A stretch of DNA of 64,000 bases from Paragorgia papillata. Taxonomy: Eukaryota; Cnidaria; Anthozoa; Scleralcyonacea; Coralliidae. Every line of letters starts with the position of its first letter. The stretch's first letter is position 1. This document shows positions 1 to 12,235 of the stretch, in pieces. A model generated the notes under the pieces. The model ran no database searches, had not been told where the DNA came from, and worked only from the letters and a program-made list of their open reading frames with translations. The stretch covers positions 857,001-921,000 of the forward strand of contig JAWNZC010000220.1 of assembly GCA_035771165.1 (NCBI GenBank), given 5' to 3'. Position numbers and translations under genes: made by a program.

Positions 1-760
1 ATAAAGCATGAGTAAAAACTATGATAAATATTGTAAACAAACTTAAGTATAACGCATGTACTTACAATCAAGAGTAATTTTGTTGGTAAAATCCAGATTA
101 GCTATGCTGTTTCTAAAAGTAGCCAAAGGTTCTGAATTTTTTATATACCAAGGGAGTTCATTCCACATATATGAGTAACTATGTAGGAAAACGAGTTGTG
201 TGAATACAAGGTTATATAATTACGAGCTTGTTCAAACTTCAGTAAATCAAATTTTGTAAGAGTGTAAGATTGTAAGAATCCAAAATATATTTGTTTATTA
301 CAATGAAAATTAGTAATATATATATTTGCATCTTGTATGTTTTGTTTTTTCTAGGTCAAATGCTGTCGGGGAAGATTTCAGTTCACGCATTTGCCTCACA
401 TGGAGGAACACGTAGCCCAATGATGCACTTATGTATTTTCAATATATAGTATTCGCTTTTGCCAACGAGAAATATGCACTTTTCTCACCAGCAAACCCTC
501 CCCACGTGTGGCACCTGTATACCCGCAAAGTTTCTCCAACTCTGCGAAGATCTAGATTTTTTCGAATCGACAACTCGGTTCTATAAGCACCAAAGACTCT
601 GGGGACAAGTCGGCTGACAAAGAAGTTGGAAGTTTTTGGTTCAAAAATTGTAATGTAATATAATGTAGTATGTAAAATTTGTAGTTATTTTATGAAATGA
701 TATAAAGAAATTAAATTAGATTTGAAAGGTGTACGATATATTGTTTCGCTTGTTGTTTTG
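1..760. other. Intergenic stretch, no gene recognised
   Basis: I see no convincing coding exon, RNA gene or transposon end here. The stretch is AT-rich, with stop codons frequent in all frames. Confidence 0.5.
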
Positions 761-1028
761 CGTTGCATTGCATTGTATTGCATTGCATTGCATTGCATTG
801 CATTGCATTGCATTGCATTGCATTGCATTGCATTGCATTGCATTGCATTGCATTGCATTGCATTGCATTGCATTGCATTGCATTGCATTGCATTGCATTG
901 CATTGCATTGCATTGCATTGCATTGCATTGCATTGCATTGCATTGCATTGCATTGCATTGCATTGTATTGTATTGTATTGTATTGTATTGTATTGTATTG
1001 TATTGTATTGTATTGTATTGTATTGTAT
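761..1028. repeat. CATTG pentanucleotide array grading into TATTG
   Basis: A pentanucleotide microsatellite. CATTG units run nearly perfectly from about 765 to 965, then change to TATTG units up to about 1028. The sharp switch from one unit to a one-base variant suggests segmental expansion of a mutated unit. The open frames that cross it in several directions are only consequences of the 5-bp period. It lies downstream of the ETS-1 stop codon. Confidence 0.97.
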
Positions 1029-1072
1029 TATAGTTTAAACAACATTTACAAATTCATTAACCGATGAAAAAC

Positions 1073-1090
1073 TTTATTTAAAATTTTATT
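1073..1090 (-). terminator. Candidate polyadenylation signals for ETS-1
   Basis: On the minus strand AATAAA occurs at 1078-1073 and 1090-1085, about 210-230 bases after the ETS-1 stop codon. AATAAA is the usual animal poly(A) signal. In AT-rich DNA the hexamer is common by chance, so this is tentative. Confidence 0.3.
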
Positions 1091-1299
1091 AATAATTCTT
1101 TCAGTTGAGGCACCGCCTTTATCTAACACTTAAAAATTACTACGTTATGACTTTTTTTAAATATTTATACTCTCAATCTATTTTGTTCAACAAAATGTAG
1201 AGGTCTGAATTAGTGTTAGGTTAGTCAAACATGCATGAGCATCTTAATAATAAGAAAACTATAGTGTCAACGAAGTTAAGAAATTCTTATTAGTAAAAA

Positions 1300-2598
1300 T
1301 TATAAATCTATAAGCTTGTTTAACATTATCAGTCTCTCAAACTCCTTCAGAGCACTCAGAGCAGTGTCGGTATCTATATCGTTGAAATGACCAAAAGGCG
1401 TCACTGAATGGTTATCTGTTTCGGTTTTAACTGGACTGTCAGATAATGTCGTCAATGACTCACAGTTAACGTTTTGATGAGCTGAATATCCACATGTTGG
1501 CGGCGATAAATTGTAATTTTCTTTAGGATTCATTTGATCTAACATGCTTTGCTCTTCGCCAATAAGCATACTTTTAACCAATAGCGAAGCAAAGTAACTG
1601 CTCCCATCAAAACTGGAGTCGTTGTTGTTGTTATTGTTGTGTGACTCGTCGACATTGGTATATGGAGGAGAGTTATGTAAATAATCCTCTGCTTCATTCA
1701 ACTGTTCGTTTTTTATGTCACTAAAAGTGTTCTCTCCGTAGAAGCTATCCGTGACTCCTTCTATAATGTTACTGTAATCGGTGAATCTATTGCAAATATT
1801 GCTGCTACTGTTGTCTCTATTATAAAATATATTTGTTTCCCTTGGAAACAACTTCTGACATTCCAGATTCTGAAATACTGATTCTCGTTTGTCTGCTAAC
1901 AAACTCTCCAATGGCAAATCATTGTCATCGTCAATGTTTAATCCCGGTAGTGGTCCTTCTTCGTTCCTTTCGTCTTCTATTAGGTCAAGTATGTTGCTAT
2001 CACTGAAATCGATTTCTGGAAACTCTTCGTGTTTTATCTGTGGTTCTGTTTGTTTCAAGACGTCGAATTTCACGAATCGGTAGACAGCTTTTCGCCGTGG
2101 AACCTAAGGAAAAATGTGATTATTAGAACGGTATATATACTGTACCATATACCATACCATAGCATACCATACCATTTAATTTATTCGAGTAGTAACTTTC
2201 ATCCTAAGTTTGACAAAGTCCTTCACCCAAATTCAATGAGTTTTCATCTTGGTTTCCGCCTAACTCAAATTTGCATAAGTACACTCATGCGTTTCTGACT
2301 ATTGCTCTATCGCATTGAAGCGGACATAAGGGTCAGTGTTAATGTGTTTATTCTTTACCTTAGCAAGGAGTTTCTTTTTGTAATAATATCTCATGGCTCT
2401 TCCAAGTTTGATCTTGTCCATTCGTGGTCGTCCCTTCACTTTACCCCATAGTTTCGCTATTTCTCCTTGGTCTTTCAAAACGAATTCTCCCTTGTCTCGG
2501 TTTACCCATGAAATGGCCGGACAATCGTCCTCTCCGTCAAGAAGCTGAAGGAGAAATTCCCAAAGATACAACGTTGTTCGTGGTCGAACGGTTGGCAT
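1300..2598 (-). CDS. ETS-1: ETS-domain transcription factor with long acidic C-terminal region
   Basis: Two-exon gene, about 347 residues. Exon 1 is 2598-2359 (80 codons from ATG), the intron is 2358-2104 (255 bp; donor AAG|GTAAAG, acceptor TCCTTAG|GTT, phase 0) and exon 2 is 2103-1300. Exon 1 holds most of an ETS winged helix-turn-helix: LYLWEF (helix 1), the W of AISWVNR, KLWGKVKGRPRM, and the recognition helix GRAMRYYYKK with both DNA-contacting arginines. Splicing continues into V-P-R-R-K-A-V-Y-R-F-V, the final strand, so the domain is complete only after intron removal. Residues about 106-128 are acidic with interspersed hydrophobics, like an activation region. There is a short asparagine run near 236-241, and the C-terminus is leucine-rich. 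The likely role is a nuclear regulator binding GGAA/T-core sites. The domain looks closest to the ELF/ESE/SPDEF side of the family, but I cannot assign an orthologue. No Pointed domain is seen. An upstream non-coding exon is possible. Confidence 0.9.
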
Positions 2599-2715
2599 AA
2601 TGCTTGTAAAATGGTTGTTGTTCTTGGAATTTCTACGAACGGAGAAGGTAGAGAGAGAACGGTTAATAAGATCACATAAGATATTAAAATATAGGAAGTT
2701 GGATTTTACTTCGAA

Positions 2716-2723
2716 TATATATA
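2716..2723 (-). promoter_or_regulatory. Possible TATA box upstream of ETS-1
   Basis: On the minus strand TATATATA lies about 120 bases upstream of the ETS-1 ATG, which would leave room for a short 5' leader. Such runs are common in this AT-rich sequence, so support is weak. Confidence 0.25.
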
Positions 2724-2807
2724 GCTGCTTATTAAAGTAGTTCTTCTAAATCAATAGCAATGACAATGTGTCTTTTTCAATCGTCATATTTTGTCAAAAT
2801 CAACAGT

Positions 2808-2985
2808 TACCCTGGAGGCGTTAGCCAGAATATAATCGTCTGGCGTTAGCCAGAATAAAATACTAAAGACTCGTCGTCAGGCTTCAAAGTGTTAAAGAGA
2901 TAGGTTGAGGCCTGGACCTCCCCTGTGCTGAATAAAATCGTCTGGCGTTAGCCAGAATAAAATACTAAAGACTCGTCGTGTTAAT
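2808..2985. repeat. Two neighbouring copies of the CTGGCGTTAGCCAG-core element
   Basis: Core motifs occur near 2812-2829 and 2839-2854 and again at 2941-2954. The second and third are each followed by AATAAAATACTAAAGAC. The family recurs about fifteen times in the window. Its core is itself palindromic (CTGGC GTTA GCCAG), and intact copies have outer inverted arms as well (see 37801-38013). Confidence 0.85.
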
Positions 2986-3020
2986 GTTTTAAATATATAG
3001 GACTCCTTCATGACTACTTA

Positions 3021-3255
3021 GGGGATGTTTACATGAGCGCTGGGCTAGCCCAGCTAACCGGACTGACTCGTGTCACGAAATTCTTTCCTCGGCCACAAAA
3101 GGAGATTTTAATCAACGTTAGGGTTCGTTTACATCTAAACTAAACCAATTCTTCTTTGTAAATTTAGTTTATGCGAGTTTTAAAACGACAGTAAGATCCT
3201 AATCAATCGCGTGAGCCAAGTTAACCGGGCTAGCCCGGCTCATGTAATCAGCACC
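3021..3255. mobile_element. Harbinger-like MITE, 235 bp, TTA target duplication
   Basis: The left end GGGGATGTTTACATGAGC and the right end GCTCATGTAATCAGCACC are inverted copies. They are flanked by TTA at 3018-3020 and 3256-3258. Next to the ends sits a self-complementary GGGCTAGCCC. A 3-bp TTA/TAA duplication is typical of the PIF/Harbinger superfamily. There is no transposase, so it is non-autonomous. Related copies lie near 7803, 32244 and 34870. Confidence 0.8.
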
Positions 3256-4680
3256 TTAGTCTACTTATAGCTTTGACAGTGAAACAAACCAGGTGAACAT
3301 TTATTTCGTGATTGATGTATAAAAATTATCATTACATTGTAAGTTATACTTGTTTTGTATACACATGTATATCGGCATATGGTTGTATAGCAATGGAATC
3401 GGAATAGCAAACGGATTATCAGAGCTGTTCAATTGTTCAGACTACGTGATGAAGATCCCACCCACATTTTGTTAAGATATTAATCGCTCATATATGATTA
3501 ATTATAACTTTAAGACAAGGTCAATGTCAATGATTTTGAAATAATGTCAATGATTTTGAAATCATTGTTGTACTAACTGTTTTGTAGCCGTTCACACCCG
3601 TTTGATAGCCAGTGAAACGCTTTAACTTGAATAAAATTAAATATTGTGAAATAGTTCTATACATCACAATGCTATTAATCCTTGAATGATGGTCGGAAGA
3701 GCTTCTATATACTACAGTTCTGTTTATACTACAGACATATATGCCGTCAAGCTTGGATATATAGTACAGCAAAAACAAACAAAACTTTACTAACTTCAAG
3801 CTGAAAACACTATATACTAACGTAGAAAAGTAAATACTGTACTCAGAAAATATTGTTGGAACTGCATGGTTTAGCTATGATGGAACTCGCTTAATAATAC
3901 TTAGACTTGTGATTTGGAAACAAATTCCAATCTCGCACATGTATAAAATTCATTACATTCTTTGCAACATAGCTCCATATATCAAACCAGACTTTAGTTT
4001 CCGTTCGTTGTACATATACAGAGCTGTTCGAAATTACGAATTTTTAATGAGAGCTAACCAGGATATATGATATATGTCAATGGGGCAAACCAATAATTTA
4101 TATTTTAATTAAAAACATACTTGCATTTTCAAAGTGTAAACTCTAAGTTTGAGACCAGTCTAATGTTTGATGCAAATTAATATATGTAAAGTTTACATGA
4201 AGCACGTTCAACTGTCATATAGTATATATAGTTATATATCATGTGAATACGTATATATGCATAAGTAATTTATCGTAAATTTCTAGTAAAATTTCATTAA
4301 TATCGATGCATAATATGGTGTATATGAAACCTGTAATATAACAACATGTGGCATCGAATGAAGCTTGTAGGAATCCTACAATAGACTTCAGTGTGGAAAA
4401 TATATGTTTGAACAAAGTTCGCAATACAAAGTACCCCAAAAATAGTAGCTATAAAAATATTACGATAAACTGTGTACTGTACCTTTTAAATATCAACCGA
4501 AATTAAACTCTAACTAGTAACTGCAGTACTACACTGGTCACGCAAATATAATTTCATTATCGCACCTTTATTATCATACATAAGCACGAACGCTACTTAC
4601 TTCTTTCAAAACTTTAGCGACGATCGCTAACACTATATCAGGTGATAAACGAAGTCTTGTAAAAATGCACTTATAGGCGT
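3256..4680. other. Intergenic stretch, no gene recognised
   Basis: No supported exon. The only structure noted is a 20-bp unit (GTCAATGATTTTGAAATAAT type) duplicated in tandem at about 3528-3565. Confidence 0.4.
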
Positions 4681-4928
4681 AACTTGCTCCCTTCGAGGCT
4701 AATACTGATATAACCATCTTGCGACAATTGTACAAGAGTTTTATATTCAAATTCGGAAAGGGTTGGGCCGAAGACGTAACTGACCCCCGCATTACGATGC
4801 TACGTAACTCAGTTTATTTCAGTGATCCAAAGACGTCACACGCTATTGACGATTTAAAAAAGTTCTCGTACATTGAGTTCAGAATATCGAGTTTTGAAGG
4901 CGAGGATCAGGTGAAAACACAACAGTGA
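4681..4928 (+). CDS. Open frame ending a possible exon, unknown
   Basis: An open frame of about 82 codons between stops contains FIFKFGKGW followed by a mixed, non-repetitive sequence ending ...EDQVKTQQ-stop. The segment is less AT-rich than its surroundings. The FIFKFG string faintly resembles the last strand of an ETS domain, but the V-x-G that should precede it is missing and no partner exon is found upstream. No ATG opens it. It may be noncoding. Confidence 0.15.
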
Positions 4929-6012
4929 GTTGTAGATGGATCTGTAGATGAATTCAGAAAGTCTTTTTTGTCTTAACAGCTGTTTTGTACAAGCTGATAC
5001 GCAGAAAACGATAGCGAATGCTGTATGTTCTGACGTGGATACTTGTTGACTTAATAATCTTGGGCGCCGTATGACGTTAATTTCGATTATTTTGACTCGT
5101 TAATTGTTCGGCAATTACTCGGGCGCACTTACGACTATGATCGTCACATGTCGACTGACGTCAAAGTCAGCGGCGATGATTAAAGGTCACGGAATCCCTG
5201 CAGTATAATCTCAATTCTCAAACACTATTGAAAGACGCTTTGAAAATCTTTATAGTTGTAAGTCGCGACCCCAATAATCACTCGTACATACTGTATGTTC
5301 TGTAGTGTACATTGGTCGTATAGTCTTGGCTCTGTACTCACAGGAAAGCCACGATAGCGATCGAATTTCGACTTTCCTTTGACATTTAACAGAGGCGGGC
5401 AATATGATTTGGTAACTATAAAACCGTTCCTAACCAAATCTGCCCGTTCATTTGAAATTGAACCGTACGCCTACAAATTATGCCGGAATCACGAAATTCC
5501 TCAGTTGGTGAGGCGAAAATGTACGTAGAGAAACATTATTTTTTTATATAAAATCTATTTTCACTTCTGTGACGAACGAGAACAATAGTTCTTTCTTTGT
5601 GATGGCGTATATAGTTGTATATATAGAGACAGTAGATTGACTATTTTTATAATTGCCAAATTAACAGTTATTTCTTTTACTAGTTATTATTTTGCAACGC
5701 CCAAAGCGGCCTACCATCTGATTCTGCAGTTGAGCAATGGCTTATAAGCGAAAATTTATAGAAGCATTTATAGTTGTTAGCTGCTAGTAATCCCATTAGA
5801 TTAGTGCATGCCATCTGAGTTGTTTGGTGTCAAATGTTCAAGTGATACTTGGGTTGCGGTATGCGTTTATTAGTTTATATAATATAATATAATATAATAT
5901 AATATAATCAGTTTTTAATTCAGTGTGGCTAAATACTTTATTGCATGTTCAAACTATTTAATTTTTCGTTTGTTTGAGATTGAAATTGACCTCCAGTAGG
6001 CACACGAGATGG
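4929..6012. other. Intergenic stretch with a TATAA microsatellite
   Basis: A short (TATAA)n run lies at 5877-5909, about six units. Otherwise nothing recognised. Confidence 0.5.
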
Positions 6013-6131
6013 ACAAGCTTTAACCCTTTTACTCGTAAACGCGCATGTAGACGCACCTTTAGTATTTTACTCTGGCTAACGCCAGGCGATTTTACTCGTC
6101 AAGGGAAGACCCCTGGCAGTCAAGGGGTTAA
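6013..6131. repeat. CTGGCTAACGCCAG-core element copy
   Basis: The core CTGGCTAACGCCAGG at 6072-6086 is followed by GATTTTACTCGTCAAGGG. The outer arms TAACCCTTTTACTCG and AGTCAAGGGGTTA are roughly inverted. One of the fuller, though diverged, members of the family. Confidence 0.7.
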
Positions 6132-7435
6132 TACTGAGAAGCATCATGCTGACATGACAAGGATATCTTCAAAACATTTAAAAAAAGGAATCTTCATAAC
6201 CTTCATAACCGTAATCTCCATAGTGACAAAGAAATCTTCAGTTCAAAACCTTTGAACCTAGTGACTAGCAATTCTTCAAAATCGTTGAAGATTCGCCAGT
6301 GAGAAAAGTCATTAGAGCATTCTTAGACAGAGTTTTAAGCGATCAGGAAAATATTTCTGGTTTATATATAACAATAGAAGGGAATACGGGAAAGCAAACT
6401 TAATTTAAACTTGTTTTTATAACTATATCTCCTGGTTCCTTCGCCTGAGTTACTTTCTCTCATTTAGTTCTTTTTTTTAATGTAATTACTGTTCACAGAA
6501 TTTTTGAAATAATTAACATTGACCTTTACAGGTCTTTTCTATATCTCACTTCGTTTTTGAGATATTGAGATTTGTTACTTAGAGATGTATTAAATACACA
6601 ACTCCATGCGTGTATAAGTACGTCACATTTTTATATATCTACTGCTTTTATAAATTACTGCAAAGCAGTAGAAGTGTAGAACTATGTTATAAAATTGTGA
6701 ATGGCACAATAAAGTTATTTCACAAAATTAGGTATGTAGATCCCTTGACACTAAACAAGCAAAGTTTTGAGTGATTTAATTGGATTATGTCAAACTGAGA
6801 TACACGTGGAGAAACAATATATGCACTGAGATAATATGCAGTATGAAGTTGCTACAGCTTTTAATCAGTCTCAAGGACAAGTAATATGGGAGCCGATATA
6901 AAAGCCGATCTTTAATATTTCCACAAGTTCTTTCACTTCATATGCCCTCATTTGAAGCTTATGAGAAAAGTGCTTCCAGTTTGACTCTAGTCTCTACCAA
7001 ACACCATGCACGGCTGGTTCCTTCTGTAGTAACTAACCCTGGACCAATGAGGGATGCATGGCCCTTACTGGACCTCTAGGGATAACATGCAGTCTAGATA
7101 TAACTGATATAGTTATCCAGTATAAATATAGCAGGCCGCAGATCGTCTTTACATTCAGGTCATTCGTATTATGAAAACATTCAAATCATTCTTCAACGTC
7201 TGATTAAATTTCTTGATCCAAATCGGAAGCTGTTATTGTCATGTATATATTCATGTTAAATGACGAACTTTAGTTAAGGGTAACCATAACAGATCAACAG
7301 TTACTGACAAGTTTTAAGTGTTATCTTCCTGTCTTGTAATGACAAGTATGTCCCCGTTTACCGGAAAAAGCGCTTGGAAAGTGCTTACGAGCTTTCTTTT
7401 AGGTGGGGCTAATGACGCTGGTTTGCCTAGTGTTA
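6132..7435. other. Intergenic stretch, no gene recognised
   Basis: Nothing supported in about 1.3 kb; all frames are interrupted. Confidence 0.4.
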
Positions 7436-7672
7436 TCTATTACTCTCATGTCTAACGCCAAACTATTTTATTCTGTCTAGTACCAGACCATTTTACTCTG
7501 GTTAACAGACGGTTATTTTACTCTAACGTCAAACTATTCTACTCTGTCTAACACCAGACTGTTTTACTCTGTCTAATGTCACACTATCTTACTCTGTCTG
7601 ACACCAGACTATTTTAATGTGTCTAATCACCAGACTAGTTTACTCTGACTAACACCAGACTATTTTACTCTT
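7436..7672. repeat. Minisatellite of ~28-30 bp units related to the CTGGC-core element
   Basis: About eight degenerate units follow the pattern TTTTACTCTGTCTAACACC then AGACTA, with a change or two per unit. The unit matches the central part of the dispersed core element (TTTTACTCTGGCTAACGCC), so the array appears to have grown by tandem amplification inside one copy. Confidence 0.85.
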
Positions 7673-7802
7673 TGAAAAAATCTTATTACGGCTATTTGAG
7701 AAAAGCAAAATCACATAACGAAGAAAAATTGGGTTTGTTTTTCAGTAGGTATAGCACACGGAGTATTATAATTCCTTTTTGTAGTCAAAGAAAGATTTTC
7801 GT

Positions 7803-7858
7803 GACTTAACATCAGCCCGGTAACCGGGCCAGCCCGCCTCATATGCATCAGCCCCTTA
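7803..7858. mobile_element. Right-end fragment of the Harbinger-like MITE
   Basis: AGCCCGGTAACCGGGC followed by CTCATATGCATCAGCCCC and TTA matches the right end of the 3021-3255 element. No left end was found. Confidence 0.55.
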
Positions 7859-8072
7859 GCGGATTTTTAGATGTACGTTACTGCAATGAGAGAATTATAA
7901 TTTTTAACCCTTTCCGGTCGATATTATATATACTTATATGACTACACACTTCATCGTATTAAAGTGGTCGGCGTGAAGACTGATCAGTGCATGCGTAGGT
8001 AGTGTCTTGCGATATCTAAAAGGACTTAAATGTGATAAGCTGCCAAAATTTAAATTTAGAAAACGACATGTG

Positions 8073-8112
8073 CACTGACGTTTCGATCGGCTTTGGCTTC
8101 GAATCGTCATAG
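8073..8112 (-). ncRNA. Degenerate hammerhead-like motif of a retroelement
   Basis: On the minus strand a 3' core box CGAAACGTCAG follows a small hairpin (AAGCC/..GGCTT-like arms). The expected CTGATGA box is replaced by CGATTCG. The layout parallels the better motifs at 12645-12700 and 13897-13930, so this is probably a decayed copy without activity. Confidence 0.3.
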
Positions 8113-8402
8113 ACATAGCTAGTGAAATGATCCAGTTCATAATTCCAATGAAGTGAATTTTATCGCGTAAAGCATTATGTATGCGTATATAGAGTGAGTA
8201 GTGTTGTTACTCAAGAATCGTACAATTCAAGACATAATTGCTATCATGGTACTTTATTCAAACAACATGAGTATAATATGAGTCAAAACTCAAAAGGCCG
8301 AAAGGTCAGAAAAAGAAAAATCAACATAGTGTATCCACAAATCTTACTCGTTCCTGTTAACCGCTTGTTTGCCGGCATATCCGATTCTCAAGACTAAGTA
8401 TT

Positions 8403-8465
8403 ATATGTATTTTACTCTGGCTAACGCCAGACGATATTACTCGTCACAAGGAAAACCCACTGGAC
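8403..8465. repeat. CTGGCTAACGCCAG-core element fragment
   Basis: TTTTACTCTGGCTAACGCC at 8410-8428 is followed by AGACGATATTACTCGTCA. The outer arms are not evident. Confidence 0.7.
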
Positions 8466-8604
8466 TGGTATGTTATATAGTTACTTCGACTGTGAGAGGT
8501 AACTAAGCTATATATATAATTATATATAGTGTAGTTTAAGTGGGGCGAGAGAAACTGACAGTTGCGACACTCAACATTTTGAGGTAAGCCCAGTTAAATT
8601 ACAC

Positions 8605-9012
<408 letters not shown>

Positions 9013-10600
9013 GCTATATATATATTGATACATATATTTATATATAACAACCGAGGTACATAGATGAGAGAGGATAGATGTACTAATGGACTAAAAAATT
9101 ACTTAGCTCTCTAAAAACCCGGTAATCATGAAATTAAAATATTGGAAATATTGTTGCTATAGTTTTATCGTATTACAAAGTTTCAAATATTTTATTATAC
9201 TCACACACCTCACTATAATCCAGTTTTCGTTTGGTCAGCTAGTTTCTTCAGTTAATAACTTGCTTAGCTCTTCATCACGGTGACTGACTTTTTCAATATG
9301 ACCAGTGTTCAACACAAAATTATTAGAATGGAGGCGTCTTTATATAACCGCCCTTAGACACAGTGCGTTTATAGGCGGAATGACTCTGCAAATCTGGAAA
9401 ACTAAATATATTGTGCAATGTTTACAAAAATCTTCCTATGTTTATAGAGCGCGGACAGCCCATAACTGAATTTGTATTGTCGTTTCCGCCGCGGGGTGGG
9501 CGTTTAATATGATTCGTTATTCATAATTCGTCAGGGACTATTGGTGTGGCAATTAAATTAAATAGCCTAACTCAGTTACCCGGCCCTTTTACTCCTACGA
9601 CTGCACCCTTCAACGTTTTGACTTCTGAAATGATTGAGAATTTTACTCTGACTAACGCCAGAAATTTCTATTCAGTTTTGAATAGTAATCCCAGTAGCTA
9701 TCATTACAAAGAGGTGGTGTAATCTATATTGTCGTGCAATGTAGTGGTGCAATGTGACAGTGTTATCTTCTACAATTTCCTTAGTATTTCAATAATTTAC
9801 TCTAAAACTCTAATCCAACGAATCGACAAGACTCATAGAATTTTATAAGAGTTATATTCAGTCGATACACATTCTATTGCTTTCTGTCATAAGCGTTGAC
9901 AAGAGTCCTATCAAACGTTCATCGACTCTCATTAAAACTTGACCCTGTTTCAAAGTTAACGAGAGCTAGTTGATGAGAGATGAAATGTAAACGATACCTT
10001 CTTGTAATTCAAGTGAACGATTAAAAATTTAATTTTGCAACCAAGTTGCAGAATATTATAAATATTGTTTTGCGCTTTGCTATATATTATTGATTCTTGG
10101 TATTTATGCTATAGCCTAAAATATAGTACAAACTCTGTATGAACTAGCTGTAATCATGTAATTTTATTTTGGTAGCTTCGCACTTTGACCAACACCACAT
10201 TTTCCACATATCTCTGTTTTAATTCACATTTTAATAATTTTATCTGTGTGAATACGTCTATTGACCTACTGTTAAATGTTTTATTTGTATAGTTATCTAT
10301 ATGTGCGGATAATATTAAGTATATGTATATGTATATGAGAGTGGATGAAAGTTGCCGGTCATGTCGGTCATGCTTTCATGTCGGCTTAATCTGCATGCTT
10401 ATTGCTTTGATCAGGACTTACCCCCAGACAACCCTCCCTACATAAAAGCGCTTACATCCGGCTAACGTCTAGCTGAATTGAACACATGATTACTATCATT
10501 TAATATATGTAAAACGGCAGTAAAGTGAGTTAATGTGTTGGTTCTGGTTTAGCTTAAACCAAACTGTGTATATAGTGTTTTTGTTTTAGTTGAAGCTTTT
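9013..10600. other. Intergenic stretch, one repeat fragment
   Basis: A diverged CTGGC-core fragment (TTTTACTCTGACTAACGCC) lies at 9641-9660. No gene is supported. Confidence 0.4.
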
Positions 10601-10619
10601 ACTGTTAAAGCCTTTTTAC

Positions 10620-11290
10620 ATCCCTGTACAAACAGCACTCTCTCCTGGGATCCACATGTTACTAAACTTGGTCAACGAATCTACCCAAGACTAAAGCTTT
10701 TAAATCGAATTTCAGCGTTTTTGCCCAAATCTGTTCTACTTCGTATATATAAACAAACTATTTTACCTATTTTAGACTATTGTTCTATTGTATGGCACGA
10801 GTGTGGTTCCATTCTAGCAAATCGTGTGGAAAAATGCAAAATCGAGCAATGAGAATTATTTTAAACGAACGAAGAAGAAAATGCACTCAGACATGAGAAG
10901 TGAGCTGAAACTTTTATCCTTGCATAGTAGACAAAAAAAATTTTTTATTTACTTATAGAAATAAAATATAAGTACGAACAAATTGAGAAAAATCATATAC
11001 TCAAAATTGCAATGGATTTCTGTTATTCCAAACTCTAATCTACATTATAGACTATATATCAAATGTCACTACGATTTTATATCAACAGTCCACACATTAC
11101 TATCATATTCGATATCTATATAAACACCCTCGTTTTAACATCTTAATTTATAACATATGAAATCAATTAGCTCTTTACAGAAAACTTACAACTATATAAG
11201 GTACTGTGTATATTTGACTCCAGATCCGGTTTCCATCCGGCGGAAGTCTATAGGTGAATGCAAAAAGAATTATTAGATTTTAAATGTTAA
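10620..11290 (+). pseudogene. Relic of a non-LTR retrotransposon (LINE), reverse-transcriptase C-terminal part
   Basis: One frame from about 10635 reads a reverse-transcriptase thumb-like segment: LSWDPHVTKLG, then RIYPRLKLLNR, FLPKSVLLRIYKQ, TILPILDYCSIVW and ANRVEK. After a lost base near 10837 another frame continues with QNRAMRIILNERRR. This order is typical of the C-terminal reverse-transcriptase region in CR1/Jockey-type LINEs. Later stops and frame breaks show that it is dead. The segment to about 11290 would be its decayed 3' part. It is the only recognisable LINE coding sequence I find in the window. Confidence 0.8.
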
Positions 11291-11439
11291 TATAAATAAT
11301 CCTACACATAGTGTTCCTACATACACTTTTTTTTATAAGAACTAGAAAAATGTTCCTGAGTCACGATGTTCCTAAAATTCTTTAAATTTGGTCGTCAGAT
11401 TCTTCTTATGTTCTTCATTCTTGACCTTTTACTGTCAAG

Positions 11440-11535
11440 GACCTATACTTGAGTTTTTGCTATTTAGTATTTTACTCTGGCAACAACGCTTTCCTTATCA
11501 AGGAAGGACCAGCCCAAGAGTTAAGCCGTCGCCAA
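11440..11535. repeat. Diverged CTGGC-core element copy
   Basis: TATTTTACTCTGGCAACAACG followed by TTATCAAGGAAGGACC matches the pattern of the family (core, then TCAAGGGnAGACCC). The core palindrome is broken. Confidence 0.5.
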
Positions 11536-11599
11536 GTGCATGGTTTAGAAGCCCGGACTGTTTACGCCGTGTACTGGACTAATTTGGATTCGTATCTAA

Positions 11600-12235
11600 T
11601 TTCGTGCGGTTAGATTTTTTGTTTTAAACATTGGTTCCTGCTATCCAGACGAATTTTAGAACGCCTTTCCGTACAAATATTAGACCTCAAAAAAGTAGGT
11701 GCACATTTTTTGTACATGTACCTGTAAAGGTTCGACATTGTTCCGATATAGTATAAACACGATAACCGGTACGATTTTTGCAATTTTATGGCTTAAAATT
11801 TAACCGTTACAGATTACAGTGCAAACGTACGCCAAAGAGGATAAAAATTTAAACGATATACATGTAAATGTAATAAACAAACCTGTGTCGGTACAATATT
11901 GAACCAGAGTTCGGAGGAAATCTAATCTGACCCAATGCAACAATTTATTTCGTTAAAGACCACCGACTCGGCTCCGTACCAGTAAAATGTCTTCCCGTAA
12001 GTAAAATGCTTGAGTAGTTGAGTCCCCTGAACCCCTCCTTTCGATAAGCCAACTGTGTTCTGTTGAAAACTTATTAAAGGTCTGTGTATTTGATCCGATG
12101 TGACTAACGCCTCGTGACTGTCTGAAAAAAGAAGTCTCCCCCACCAGAAATTTAGTTTCACCAGCGACCGTAAAAATCTCACAAGTTGCCGTTAAACAAG
12201 ATCATTTATCGCAAAATAAAAAATTTTTGCTTTTA
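11600..12235. other. Intergenic stretch, no gene recognised
   Basis: Overlapping open frames of 63-86 codons exist on the minus strand (11922-12182), but they have no splice context or recognisable motif. Confidence 0.35.

Noticed and set aside
722..1067. Overlapping open frames of 80-112 codons through the CATTG array on both strands
   Set aside because: A 5-bp period without stops is open in several frames; the products (ALHCI / MQCNA repeats) are artefacts.
1889..2083. Plus-strand frame rich in Ser opposite ETS-1
   Set aside because: It is the shadow of the acidic C-terminal exon of ETS-1, which has splice support and completes the ETS domain.
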